Shown one piece after another: positions 18,865-27,487 of a stretch of 64,000 nucleotides of DNA (position 1 is its first letter; every line of letters begins with the position of its first letter). The position numbers and the translations under genes were made by a program. A model generated the notes under the pieces. The model saw nothing but the letters and a program-made list of their open reading frames with translations, was not told where the DNA came from and did not search any database. The stretch covers positions 1,314,267-1,378,266 of the forward strand of contig NZ_KZ454938.1 in assembly GCF_002797325.1 (NCBI RefSeq), in the 5' to 3' direction. The stretch is from Bacillus sp. FJAT-45037. GTDB lineage: Bacteria > Bacillota > Bacilli > Bacillales > Bacillaceae_D.

Positions 18865-20397
18865 TTAACTCACTTTTTCTTTTTTAAGTTCTATTTTTGA
18901 TTTTACTTGATTTATTTCTTTCAAGTCTTTGTTTAACGCCTTCACTAGTCCATAACACATGACAAGAATAATTATGGTTAAAGGCAATGCACTAACGATA
19001 ATCGCTGTTTGGAGTCCTGCTAGACCTCCTGAAGCCATTAAGACGCTTGTTGCTGCAACTAGAATGATTCCCCATGTAATCTTTACTTTACTAGATGGGT
19101 TTAGGCTTCCCCCCGTTGATAACATCCCTAGTACGAACGTTGCTGAGTCGGCTGAAGTAACAAAGAACGTTGTAATCAAAGCAATCGTTAATACAGAAAG
19201 AATTGCTCCTAGTGGCAATTGCTGATAGACATAGAATAACGCTGTTTCAAGTGATTGATTAGATACATCTACTCCTTGCGTCAATTCAAGGAAGATCCCT
19301 GTTCCACCGAATACAGTGAACCAAATCGCGCATACAAGCGATGGCACTAGAATCACGGCTATTGTAAATTCACGGATCGTTCTACCTTTAGATACTCGAG
19401 CAATGAACATTCCGACAAATGGAGTCCAAGAAATCCACCATGCCCAGTAAAAAACTGTCCACCCTTGCGTCCATGCTGCTTCCGTCTCATCAAATGGTGA
19501 TAATCTTAACCCCATTGGAATGAAATTCTGGATATAGCCACCTAGACTTGTTGTGAACATATTCAATATAAATAACGTCGGTCCTAAGATCAGCACCGCT
19601 AAAACTAATAACACGGCAAGCGACATATTTATGTTACTTAAGTATTTGATCCCTTTTGAAATCCCAGTGTTAGCTGAGATGATGAAGAGAACGGTGATAA
19701 TGCCCATAATTAACATCTGCACGCCAAAGTTATTAGGAATTCCAATTAAGTAAGATAATCCGGCATTTATTTGCTGTGATCCTAGACCAAGAGATGCTGC
19801 GACTCCGAATAATGTAGAGAAAATTGCAATAATATCAATTGTATGACCAATCGGTCCCTTCACTTTATCTCCTATTACAGGGTAAAGTGTTGCGCTCATT
19901 AAACCAGGTGCACCTTTTCTAAACTTTTGATAGGCAAGCGCCATAGCAACGATTGCATAAATCGCCCATGCATGAAGTCCCCAGTGTAGCCAAGTGTAGC
20001 GCATTCCCATGACAGCTGAGGTTTCCGTTCCTCCCTCTCCCATTGGTGGAGTTGAAAAATGTGAGATCGGTTCAGATACTCCGTAAAATAAAAGACCGAT
20101 TCCCATACCCGCTGAAAATAGCATCGCAAACCAAGTTGGACGACTATATTCAGGTGTTGAATCTGGTGAGCCTAATTTAATTTTACCAAACTTACTAAAG
20201 ATCATAAACGCAGCAAACAGTAAGAAAAAGGTTGCTACGAGCTGATAAAACCAGCCAAACGACTCTAAAACAAACGATTGGGCCGCATTCATCGCCAAGC
20301 CTAATTGATCAGGTATGACAACCCCTATTACTACAAACAAAGCTGCAATCCCAACAGAAATCTTAAAAACGATATTATCACTGTTAATAGTAAACAC
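18865..20397 (-). CDS. BCCT-family glycine betaine transporter, OpuD/BetP-like
   Basis: A 510-residue Na+-coupled carrier with 12 membrane segments that imports betaine-type osmolytes. The betaine-specific segment SAGMGIGLLFYGVSEP lies near residue 92, and the family signature WTVFYWAWWISWTPFVGMFIA near 315 supplies the aromatic substrate cage. The last 20 residues are a short basic tail, as in osmosensing members. The start is GTG 20397 directly after an in-frame stop, with AGGAA only one base away, an unusually tight spacing. With the ABC importer at 4.6-7.1 kb this gives a second route for compatible solutes. Substrate preference is inferred from family. Confidence 0.87.
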   Translation of the reverse strand: MFTINSDNIVFKISVGIAALFVVIGVVIPDQLGLAMNAAQSFVLESFGWFYQLVATFFLLFAAFMIFSKFGKIKLGSPDSTPEYSRPTWFAMLFSAGMGIGLLFYGVSEPISHFSTPPMGEGGTETSAVMGMRYTWLHWGLHAWAIYAIVAMALAYQKFRKGAPGLMSATLYPVIGDKVKGPIGHTIDIIAIFSTLFGVAASLGLGSQQINAGLSYLIGIPNNFGVQMLIMGIITVLFIISANTGISKGIKYLSNINMSLAVLLVLAVLILGPTLFILNMFTTSLGGYIQNFIPMGLRLSPFDETEAAWTQGWTVFYWAWWISWTPFVGMFIARVSKGRTIREFTIAVILVPSLVCAIWFTVFGGTGIFLELTQGVDVSNQSLETALFYVYQQLPLGAILSVLTIALITTFFVTSADSATFVLGMLSTGGSLNPSSKVKITWGIILVAATSVLMASGGLAGLQTAIIVSALPLTIIILVMCYGLVKALNKDLKEINQVKSKIELKKEKVS

Positions 20398-20714
20398 TTC
20401 CTATAATTTTTTAGGTATTAAGCACATCATGCAAAACACCTATATATTAAACCATAGAAAGTATGTTTCAAGAAAACCTTATAGTTCTCTATTAGACCGA
20501 CAATAACAGTGTATTCGTTGTTTATCATACATTAAGAGAAGATTATTTAGTTTTACACTAGAATTGTCGAAAATACTGCTGAATCATCATTTTCATTCCC
20601 TTAAATTTAACAAATAGTTATTTATTGGTTTACTTGTATAATAAACTTGATTATCATTGCCTATCCCCACTTCCTTTTCACATCAATAAATGATATAGTT
20701 ATCTAGCGATGAGC
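20398..20714. other. Intergenic stretch upstream of the BCCT gene
   Basis: AT-rich with no coding frame supported by an SD. It should hold the minus-strand promoter of the BCCT gene and, on the plus strand, a weak TTCCTT...TATAGT pair (20670-20698) for the RNA candidate that follows. Confidence 0.4.
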
Positions 20715-20822
20715 TCATTTGCATAAGACGAGATTGACACGCTTTTAAGCAAAGCACAATGTGGTGTGCTGTCTCTCGCCGCAAAACGCATAAAAAGACG
20801 TCCTTTTGGATGTCTTTTTTTT
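20715..20822 (+). ncRNA. Candidate structured small RNA with three-way junction
   Basis: CGAGA (20729-20733) and GACA (20736-20739) pair with TGTC (20770-20773) and TCTCG (20774-20778), leaving a TT bulge. Inside are two hairpins: GCT-TTTA-AGC (20741-20750) and GCACA-ATGTGG-TGTGC (20754-20769). A terminator with AAAAGACGTCC and GGATGTCTTTT arms and eight T ends at 20822. No gene follows on the same strand, so this would be a free RNA. It matches no family I recognise. Confidence 0.45.
20792..20822 (+). terminator. Terminator of the candidate small RNA
   Basis: Arms AAAAAGACGTCC (20792-20803) and GGATGTCTTTTT (20808-20819) with one mismatch-type G-U, then a T-run. Confidence 0.75.
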
Positions 20823-20983
20823 ATGTAATGATTTACCCTCCCAAAAAATATATTATAATAATTATATCGACTGAAAATGAAAAAAATCACGGCATTACAC
20901 TCTAATATTTTTATATCGGTATATCAATATCAACAATCATCCGTCTTATTTATTGATGTTCGTCCTATCTTCATCATAATAAA

Positions 20984-21018
20984 GAAGCAGCAGGATGATT
21001 TTTCCTGCCGCTTTTTTA
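20984..21018. terminator. Terminator after the aldehyde dehydrogenase gene
   Basis: Arms GCAGCAGG (20987-20994) and CCTGCCGC (21004-21011) with the G-C core paired, flanked by A- and T-runs. It is usable from the minus-strand gene ending at 21024. Confidence 0.65.
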
Positions 21019-21023
21019 TATAT

Positions 21024-22544
21024 TTAAAAGAACCCTTGCGCCTCATTACTATAACTGACTAGTAAATTCTTCGTCTGTTGGTAGCTATTGAGCATCATTT
21101 TGTGATTCTCTCGTCCGACGCCTGACATTTTGTATCCACCAAACGCTGCATGGGCTGGGTAGGCATGGAAGCAGTTCGTCCACACGCGACCTGATTGAAT
21201 GTTGCGTCCCATTCGGTAGGCGGTGTTCATGTCTCGTGTCCAAACTCCTGCACCTAGACCGTAATTCGTATCATTGGCAATAGCTAGAGCCTCCTCTGTA
21301 TCTTTAAAGGTTGTAACAGACAGAACAGGTCCAAAGATCTCTTCTCTAAAGATTCTCATGTTATTATGGCCTTTAAAAACGGTAGGCTTGACGTAATAGC
21401 CATCTTGGAAATCGCCTGATAGATAGTTTCTACCTCCGCCAATCAAACACTCTGCTCCTTCTTTCTTTCCGATCTCCATATAGGACAGAATTTTGTCTAA
21501 TTGTTCCTCAGAAGATTGTGCTCCCATCATTGTTTCTGTATCAAGAGGGTTACCCGTTTTAATTTCTGCAATCCGCTTCATCGCTCGATTCATAAATGCA
21601 TCATAGATTGATTCATGGATTAACGCTCGAGATGGACACGTGCAGACTTCCCCTTGATTTAAAGCAAAGAGTACCATTCCTTCTACCGCTTTATTTAAAT
21701 ACTCATCATCCTTGTCCATCACATCTTCAAAGAATATATTTGGAGATTTCCCGCCGAGTTCTAAAGTCACAGGAATAAGGTTTTCAGACGCATACTGCAT
21801 GATAAGGCGTCCGGTTGACGTCTCACCTGTAAAGGCTACTTTTGAAACTCGTTTACTTGTTGCAAGTGGTTTGCCTGCTTCAAGGCCAAATCCGTTTACT
21901 ACATTCAGCACACCTCGTGGAAGTATGTCTCCTATTAGCTCTAACAAGACAAGAATCGATGCTGGTGTTTGTTCAGCGGGTTTTAAGACAATGCAATTTC
22001 CGGCAGCTAAGGCTGGTGCTATTTTCCACGTAGCCATTAACAGAGGGAAGTTCCAAGGGATAATTTGCGCTACCACGCCAAGTGGTTCCTGAAAATGATA
22101 GGCTACCGTATCTTGATCAATTTGACTTATTGCTCCCTCTTCTGCGCGAATGACTCCAGCGAAATAACGGAAATGATCAATTGCCAATGGTAAATCAGCA
22201 TTCAATGTTTCACGAATCGCTTTTCCGTTATCCCATGTCTCAGCGACCGCGAGCATTTCTAGGTTTTCTTCCATGCGATCAGCAATTCGATTAAGGACTA
22301 GGGATCGTTCGGCAACTGATGTTTTCCCCCAAGTCTCTTTTGCCGCGTGTGCTGCATCAAGTGCTAGTTCAATATCTTCAGCTGTTGAGCGCGGAACTTC
22401 ACAGAATGATTGACCAGTCACAGGGGTGATCGCCTCGAAATATTGACCTTTCACAGGGGCTGTCCATTCTCCCCCAATAAAATTCCCGTACTTTTCCTTA
22501 AAACTCACTAAAGAATTGATGTCATTTGGTTTTGCGTAAATCAT
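21024..22544 (-). CDS. NAD-dependent aldehyde dehydrogenase, AcoD/AldB-like
   Basis: A 506-residue aldehyde dehydrogenase that oxidises aldehydes to acids. The NAD-binding segment [17 protein letters not shown] is near residue 163, the general base Glu in [14 protein letters not shown] near 265, and the catalytic Cys in [13 protein letters not shown] near 303; [12 protein letters not shown] lies near the C-terminus. The GEVCTCPSR form is typical of the acetaldehyde dehydrogenase II (AcoD/AldB) branch. The ATG has GGGAGGAA about 8 bases upstream. A cre-like sequence lies about 55-70 bases upstream, hinting at catabolite control. It stands alone. Confidence 0.87.
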   Translation of the reverse strand: MIYAKPNDINSLVSFKEKYGNFIGGEWTAPVKGQYFEAITPVTGQSFCEVPRSTAEDIELALDAAHAAKETWGKTSVAERSLVLNRIADRMEENLEMLAVAETWDNGKAIRETLNADLPLAIDHFRYFAGVIRAEEGAISQIDQDTVAYHFQEPLGVVAQIIPWNFPLLMATWKIAPALAAGNCIVLKPAEQTPASILVLLELIGDILPRGVLNVVNGFGLEAGKPLATSKRVSKVAFTGETSTGRLIMQYASENLIPVTLELGGKSPNIFFEDVMDKDDEYLNKAVEGMVLFALNQGEVCTCPSRALIHESIYDAFMNRAMKRIAEIKTGNPLDTETMMGAQSSEEQLDKILSYMEIGKKEGAECLIGGGRNYLSGDFQDGYYVKPTVFKGHNNMRIFREEIFGPVLSVTTFKDTEEALAIANDTNYGLGAGVWTRDMNTAYRMGRNIQSGRVWTNCFHAYPAHAAFGGYKMSGVGRENHKMMLNSYQQTKNLLVSYSNEAQGFF

Positions 22545-22598
22545 CTATACCTTCCTCCCAGAACATAACAAATTTTTAAACGAACAACTACCAATAAG

Positions 22599-22613
22599 TG
22601 AAACGCTTACACT
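22599..22613 (-). promoter_or_regulatory. cre-like site upstream of the aldehyde dehydrogenase gene
   Basis: Minus strand reads GTGTAAGCGTTTCAC. The left half TGTAAGCGTT matches cre perfectly; the right half is one base short of the 14-base consensus TGWAANCGNTNWCA. Possible CcpA site. Confidence 0.4.
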
Positions 22614-22654
22614 ATTAGTATATGAGTGATAGATTTTAATATGACTAGTAAAAA

Positions 22655-22690
22655 TAAAGAGCCACGCATCACCATGCATGGCTCTTAAAA
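22655..22690 (-). terminator. Terminator after the ubiD-family gene
   Basis: Arms at 22659-22669 and 22674-22684 (GAGCCACGCAT / ATGCATGGCTC), one mismatch, then TTTATTTTTA on minus. Confidence 0.75.
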
Positions 22691-22697
22691 ATAAAAA

Positions 22698-24530
22698 CTA
22701 TGATTTTAGTACTTCTTTTAACTGAGCATTCTCTGCAAATCTCTTCGTCACTTTCTCCTCGACTTCAACATTTGGAATCAGTGGTGGAGCATGGTGGGGT
22801 TTAATGCGTGCGTCGATGATTAGGTTGTCACAACCCCAATGCTTATGGACAGTTGAACTATTTACCCCATACATGTCATGGGAAGGATTGCTGCGTGTAA
22901 ATGTCGCCCATAGGAAGTTGCTAAATGTTTCACTCATGAATGTGCTGTCATCACACACAATGATTAACGGACAGTCTGCAGGCGAGCCTTTTTTATCGAT
23001 AGCTGTGCTAAGATCATTCATTTCAGATTCAGCTTGATCGTATGATTCGAATTTTGATGCTTCTAAGGCAACTACTCCTGGCATGATCATGTTTGGATTC
23101 GTAAAACCTTGAAGATCTCGTAATGCCTCTGGTACATCTTCGCATAAATCTCTTATTTTATCTCCACAAGCAGCGATGACCACCTTGCTACCTGTGTTTA
23201 ATCCCGTTCCCGAATAATCTAGCGTATCAATTGTTGTGTTCGTTTGGAAATGAAGATCGCGATGCAAATGAATACGCTCGAGTATATAAGCGAGAAATTC
23301 TTGTTCATTATGAGTCGTAAGTGGTGTTTCTTCCTCTGCTGCAATAAATAGATACTTTGCTAGACTTAGTTGACCTGTACCAAGAATGCGATTAGAAATC
23401 GTCAGAAGCTCAGCTGGTTGCTTCACTTTTTGATATGGCGTGTAACGTTCACTGCCAATGGCAAATAATAATGGATGCACGCCAGCTGCATCTACCGCAT
23501 GGACTTCTTTTACACCAGGAATCTCTTCTTTGACGGCATCCCCTGTCAATTCGTGAATCAAATCACCAAAAGCCGTATCTTCTTGCGGTGGTCGACCAAC
23601 CACAGTAAATGGCCACACTGAATTTTCTTTTGCATACACTTTGTGTACATTCATTAATGGAAACTCATGTGTCAAACTATAATAACCTAAGTGGTCACCG
23701 AATGGTCCTTCAGGCTTTGTTTGACCAGGATGAATCTCCCCTGTGATCACAAAGTCAGCGTCGTGACTAATGCAATACCCATCGACATAGCTGTAACGGA
23801 AGCGGCGACCCGCAAGCATGCCCGCGAAGGTCATTTCACTTAATCCTTCAGGAAGTGGCATCACAGCTGATAATGTATGAGACGGATGACCGCCAATAAA
23901 GATGCTAACTTTTAAAGGTTGACCGAGCTTTGTTGCTTTTGCTTGATGGACACCAATTCCACGATGGATTTGATAGTGCAAGCCGATTTCTTTATTTAAT
24001 TCATAATCGTTCCCACTTAACTGTACACGGTACATCCCTAAGTTCGCATTCATAATACCAGGTTTTTCTGGGTCCTCTGAATAAACTTGGGGCAACGTAA
24101 CAAAAGCACCACCATCTTCAGGCCAATGCTGAATTAACGGCAGGTCTGAAATTTGAATTTCTTTAAATTCATTAGGAAGTTTAGCTTTCTTTTGTGGCAG
24201 CGCTTTAGACGCACCAATCCCTACACCCACATGCTTAAATGGGTTCTTTAACGCACTCATTGGATCATTTCTTAATCCAATAATATCTTGTGTTGTTTTC
24301 CATGTCTTACGGAACATATACTTACTTCGCTCTACCGTACCAAATAAATTAGAAACCGCAGGATAATTAGAGCCTTTGACATTTTCAAATAAAATTGCTG
24401 GTCCTTTTGCTTCAAAAACTTTCATATGAATCGACGCCATCTCAAGATGAGGGTCGACTTCTTCTTTTATTCGGATTAATTGTCCACTTTTTTCTAGGTC
24501 TAAAATACATTCTTGTAAGTTTTGATACAT
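22698..24530 (-). CDS. UbiD-family decarboxylase (prenyl-FMN dependent), long form
   Basis: A 610-residue member of the UbiD family, which (de)carboxylates aromatic or unsaturated acids with prenylated FMN. The conserved acidic pair is in ITGEIHPGQTKPEGPFGDHLGYYS (about residues 262-285), the arginine region in NKEIGLHYQIHRGIGVH near 185. Typical UbiD/YclC proteins are about 475-500 residues; this one is longer by a C-terminal extension of about 110 residues, as in some Bacteroidetes-type members. No ubiX-like flavin prenyltransferase is in the window. SD TAGGAG is about 10 bases upstream of the ATG. Natural substrate unknown. Confidence 0.8.
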   Translation of the reverse strand: MYQNLQECILDLEKSGQLIRIKEEVDPHLEMASIHMKVFEAKGPAILFENVKGSNYPAVSNLFGTVERSKYMFRKTWKTTQDIIGLRNDPMSALKNPFKHVGVGIGASKALPQKKAKLPNEFKEIQISDLPLIQHWPEDGGAFVTLPQVYSEDPEKPGIMNANLGMYRVQLSGNDYELNKEIGLHYQIHRGIGVHQAKATKLGQPLKVSIFIGGHPSHTLSAVMPLPEGLSEMTFAGMLAGRRFRYSYVDGYCISHDADFVITGEIHPGQTKPEGPFGDHLGYYSLTHEFPLMNVHKVYAKENSVWPFTVVGRPPQEDTAFGDLIHELTGDAVKEEIPGVKEVHAVDAAGVHPLLFAIGSERYTPYQKVKQPAELLTISNRILGTGQLSLAKYLFIAAEEETPLTTHNEQEFLAYILERIHLHRDLHFQTNTTIDTLDYSGTGLNTGSKVVIAACGDKIRDLCEDVPEALRDLQGFTNPNMIMPGVVALEASKFESYDQAESEMNDLSTAIDKKGSPADCPLIIVCDDSTFMSETFSNFLWATFTRSNPSHDMYGVNSSTVHKHWGCDNLIIDARIKPHHAPPLIPNVEVEEKVTKRFAENAQLKEVLKS

Positions 24531-24655
24531 TGTAAGTTAACTCCTATTTCTATGTCATCATCGCTATTTATTATACCTTTTCCACTTGCTTGTGTCTTGT
24601 AAGAAGGTGAATGTTCATTTCGTTGTTAAAATTTATCAACGCAAAAGCTATTAAT

Positions 24656-24688
24656 TAAAGAAGCTACCCGCTAAAGGGCAGCTTCATT
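24656..24688 (-). terminator. Terminator overlapping the panF stop codon
   Basis: Arms GAAGCTGCCC (24685-24676) and GGGTAGCTTC (24669-24660) enclose the stop codon in the loop, followed by TTTAATTAAT on minus. Confidence 0.7.
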
Positions 24689-26107
24689 GGTTTCTTTGGT
24701 GACAAGGCTCATAACCACAAAGGCGACGAGTGATAACAGAATCGGAAAGACTACTGTGTGTACACCGAATACATTGGGTGCAAACGTATGGATGAGAATA
24801 TAAGTAGATACCCCAACGATCATGGATGATAGGGCGCCGTATTTATTTCCTCGTTGCCAATACAGACCCATAATAACAGGCCAGATAAAGGCGGCCTCTA
24901 ATCCGCCGAACGCGAATAAATTTAACCAAATCAATAGGTCAGGTGGGCTTAGTGCCAACATAAATACGAGTACACCGAGAATTGACGTCACAGCAATCGT
25001 TACCTGTTTTACTTTTTTGTTGCTTGCTTCTGGCTTAATATAGTTTAAATAGACATCCTTCACGACAGTTGAGCTAACTAATAATAGAAGTGAATCAACC
25101 GTCGACATAATAGCAGCCATTGGTGCCGCTAACACAATTCCAGCAAGCCATGGTGGTAACACTTCAAGCGTAATGAGCGGCATGACCGAATCAGCCACTT
25201 CAATACCAGGCAAAATGGGACGAGCAAATACGCCAATTAAATGCATCCCTAACATAATGAAACCAACAACAATTGTCCCTGTAATAAGGGCACGGTGCAT
25301 AGCTTTAGCATTTTTATAAGACATCGCACGCACGGTCACTTGAGGTAAGGCAACGACACCAACCCCCACTAAAATCCAAAAAGAGGAGACATAAGCTGGA
25401 GTTAAACTGCCATCATGTCCATACGGTGTGACAAGATTCGGATTCTCAGCAATTAAGTCTTGGATAATATTGTTGATTCCGCCTCCAGCAATAATGGTTC
25501 CAATTAAAATAACGAGAGTCCCAAACACCATCACAACCCCTTGGATTGTATCTGTTAAAGCAACGGCGCGGAAGCCTCCAATTATCACATAAAACAATAC
25601 CGTAATCGCAAACAAAAATAATGCGCTAGTATACGAAAGCCCTGTGAGCGATTCAATTAAACGAGCTCCACCGACCCATTGTGCGGTCATGGCGGAAAAT
25701 AAGAAAATAATAATACTAAACGATGAAAAAAGAACGACCCATTTACTCCCGTATCGTTTTCTTAAGAAATCAACGAGGGTAATCGCTTCGTACTTTCTTG
25801 CATAGATCGCAAATTTCTTTCCGAGAACCATTAGTACAAAATAGCCAGTCGCCACTTGAGCCATAGCAAGCAGCACCCAGCCAAGACCTTGCGTATAAGC
25901 AATTCCAGGCCCTCCAATAAAGCTTGAAGCACTTCCATATGTAGCAATCATCGTCATGGCCAAGATAAATCCTCCAAGTTCTCTACTGCCAAGAAAGTAC
26001 TCTTGAAGAAAATGATCGGACTTCTTGATATAACGTGAGGACCAATAACCGACGACAAAGATCGATAATAAAAAAATAAATAGAGGAATGATGACAGGCC
26101 AGTTCAT
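24671..26107 (-). CDS. panF: Sodium/pantothenate symporter
   Basis: A 478-residue sodium:solute symporter (SSS family) with about 13 membrane segments, importing pantothenate, the CoA precursor. PanF-type features: N-terminal YFLGSRELGGFILAMT near residue 40, YGSASSFIGGPGIAY near 60, and LAAPMAAIMSTVDSLLLLVSS near 325, where the Ser residues contribute to Na+ binding. It starts at ATG 26107, overlapping the last codons of the YhdT gene by 4 bases (ATGA), which indicates coupling. The yhdT-panF pair occurs in E. coli and many Bacilli, which supports the name. Confidence 0.87.
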   Translation of the reverse strand: MNWPVIIPLFIFLLSIFVVGYWSSRYIKKSDHFLQEYFLGSRELGGFILAMTMIATYGSASSFIGGPGIAYTQGLGWVLLAMAQVATGYFVLMVLGKKFAIYARKYEAITLVDFLRKRYGSKWVVLFSSFSIIIFLFSAMTAQWVGGARLIESLTGLSYTSALFLFAITVLFYVIIGGFRAVALTDTIQGVVMVFGTLVILIGTIIAGGGINNIIQDLIAENPNLVTPYGHDGSLTPAYVSSFWILVGVGVVALPQVTVRAMSYKNAKAMHRALITGTIVVGFIMLGMHLIGVFARPILPGIEVADSVMPLITLEVLPPWLAGIVLAAPMAAIMSTVDSLLLLVSSTVVKDVYLNYIKPEASNKKVKQVTIAVTSILGVLVFMLALSPPDLLIWLNLFAFGGLEAAFIWPVIMGLYWQRGNKYGALSSMIVGVSTYILIHTFAPNVFGVHTVVFPILLSLVAFVVMSLVTKETNEAAL

Positions 26108-26394
26108 TCAGTGCCATCCTCCTTCTCATCATCAAACGAGACATCTGTAAAAAATCCCTTGACGACAATAATCACGAGAACAACCATGACAAGGAAGCCA
26201 ACGACACAGCTATAGAAAAACCATGCCGGCAGTCCAAAGACATAGGTATACTCTTCGACCGGTTTTGATCCTAACCCATAAGCAAACCCGTACCACCAAG
26301 CAAAATTAAAAAGTACAAGAATGACCCCGATCCACGCTTCGCGATGAGCAATTTTAAATCTTGGGTCTTTTGGGTCTATTCGATTATTTGACAT
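26104..26394 (-). CDS. yhdT: YhdT-family small membrane protein (DUF997)
   Basis: A 96-residue protein with two membrane segments (about residues 20-40 and 52-78), a polar N-terminus NRIDPKDPRFKIAHREAW and an acidic tail. This is the YhdT pattern, the usual partner encoded directly before panF. It probably supports the symporter in the membrane, but its role is not established. SD AAAGGAG is 6 bases upstream of the ATG, and a good promoter lies 45 bases further up. Confidence 0.85.
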   Translation of the reverse strand: MSNNRIDPKDPRFKIAHREAWIGVILVLFNFAWWYGFAYGLGSKPVEEYTYVFGLPAWFFYSCVVGFLVMVVLVIIVVKGFFTDVSFDDEKEDGTE

Positions 26395-26440
26395 AACCTA
26401 CTCCTTTCAAACGATATACGACATGATGAAACTCCCATAT

Positions 26441-26468
26441 ATTATACATGGATTTGATGGTTAACCAA
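26441..26468 (-). promoter_or_regulatory. Promoter of yhdT-panF
   Basis: On minus TTGGTT (26468-26463), 16-base spacer, perfect TATAAT (26446-26441). Confidence 0.6.
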
Positions 26469-26527
26469 TGATTTTATCTGAATGAAACAAAACCAGCCTA
26501 CTCATACTATTTTTAGGGGGGATTGCC

Positions 26528-27442
26528 ATTCGTACTTTATTGTATCTACCAGTCATACTCTTTGTTTTTTCTATCATGCCAAGTAACGAGCATTTATCGA
26601 TCACTTTTGAACAGGATACCCTTGTGTCCATCCACCGTGAAGAATTTTTCGATCCTTATCTTGGTCGCTCGATCATTGACCAAGACAAATATGAAGAACT
26701 TGTCGAAAGCGTAGAAAAGCAAGTCTATGTCGAGCCTGTTAACGCTACTCTTGATCCACATGGTCAACTCGTTTCTGAGGAGATTGGATATAAATTAAAT
26801 CGTCGGGCCTTTGATGAAGCATTTTATTCATACTTTTTTGGGACAGGTCATGCCAGCTTTGAAGTACCAAGATATAAGCTTTATCCTAAGGTAGATCAGA
26901 CTCTCTTACAATCGCTACGTACGGAGGCAATTGGTGCGTACGCGACGTATTACAATACATACAATCATGAGCGCGCACATAATATCGCACTAGCAACCGA
27001 AGCGATTAACAATCATGTTGTTTTTCCTGGTGAAACGTTTTCCTTTAACACCGTTGTCGGTAAACGTACGGTGGAGCGTGGGTATTTACTGGCACCTGTT
27101 ATTGTAAGAGGAGAGTTGACAGAAGGAATCGGTGGCGGGATTTGCCAAGTGTCCTCGACGCTGTTTAATGCAGCCGATCGCGCAGGAATGGATATTATTG
27201 AGCGCTATACACATTCCAAGCGTGTCACCTATGTTCCACCTGGGAGAGATGCAACCGTCAGTTGGTATGGGCCTGATTTCGTCTTTCAAAATAAACAAAA
27301 TCAGCCGATCTTGATTATAGCCAAAACGTACAATGGGACGTTACTTGTGAAACTTTCTTCCTCTGAAAAAATTGATTATGAACCAAGAAACGTTCCGAAA
27401 GCACCAAATAAGTTACCACCTGAGGTTGATGCTCAACTGTAA
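26528..27442 (+). CDS. VanW-family secreted protein
   Basis: About 304 residues, with an N-terminal hydrophobic export signal (LLYLPVILFVFSIMP), a middle region of the peptidoglycan-binding-4 type, and a VanW domain from about residue 135 (NIALATEAINNHVVFPGETFSFN, then GGGICQVSSTLFNAADRAG with its conserved Cys, then VPPGRDATVSWYGPDF). VanW proteins are linked to the cell wall, with no proven activity. The start is uncertain: GGGGGG lies 6 bases before ATT 26528, whereas the first standard start, TTG 26540, is 18 bases from it. An ATT start would add MRTL and complete the signal peptide. A long terminator follows. Confidence 0.75.
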   Translation: MRTLLYLPVILFVFSIMPSNEHLSITFEQDTLVSIHREEFFDPYLGRSIIDQDKYEELVESVEKQVYVEPVNATLDPHGQLVSEEIGYKLNRRAFDEAFYSYFFGTGHASFEVPRYKLYPKVDQTLLQSLRTEAIGAYATYYNTYNHERAHNIALATEAINNHVVFPGETFSFNTVVGKRTVERGYLLAPVIVRGELTEGIGGGICQVSSTLFNAADRAGMDIIERYTHSKRVTYVPPGRDATVSWYGPDFVFQNKQNQPILIIAKTYNGTLLVKLSSSEKIDYEPRNVPKAPNKLPPEVDAQL

Positions 27443-27483
27443 ACAAAGAAGCCTTCTAAAATTAGGAGGCTTCTTTGTTTCTT
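27441..27483. terminator. Bidirectional terminator between convergent genes
   Basis: Long arms AAACAAAGAAGCC.. and ..GGCTTCTTTGTTT (about 18 bp) with one mismatch. It serves the VanW gene and the minus-strand gene ending at 27488. Confidence 0.85.
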
Positions 27484-27487
27484 TTGA

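Noticed and set aside
20699-20890. Minus-strand open frame of 63 codons at the small RNA candidate
   Set aside because: No SD, odd composition, and the sequence is better explained by RNA helices and a terminator on the plus strand.
22599-22613. Treating the cre-like sequence as a full CcpA site
   Set aside because: One base is missing from the 14-base spacing, so it is listed only as cre-like.
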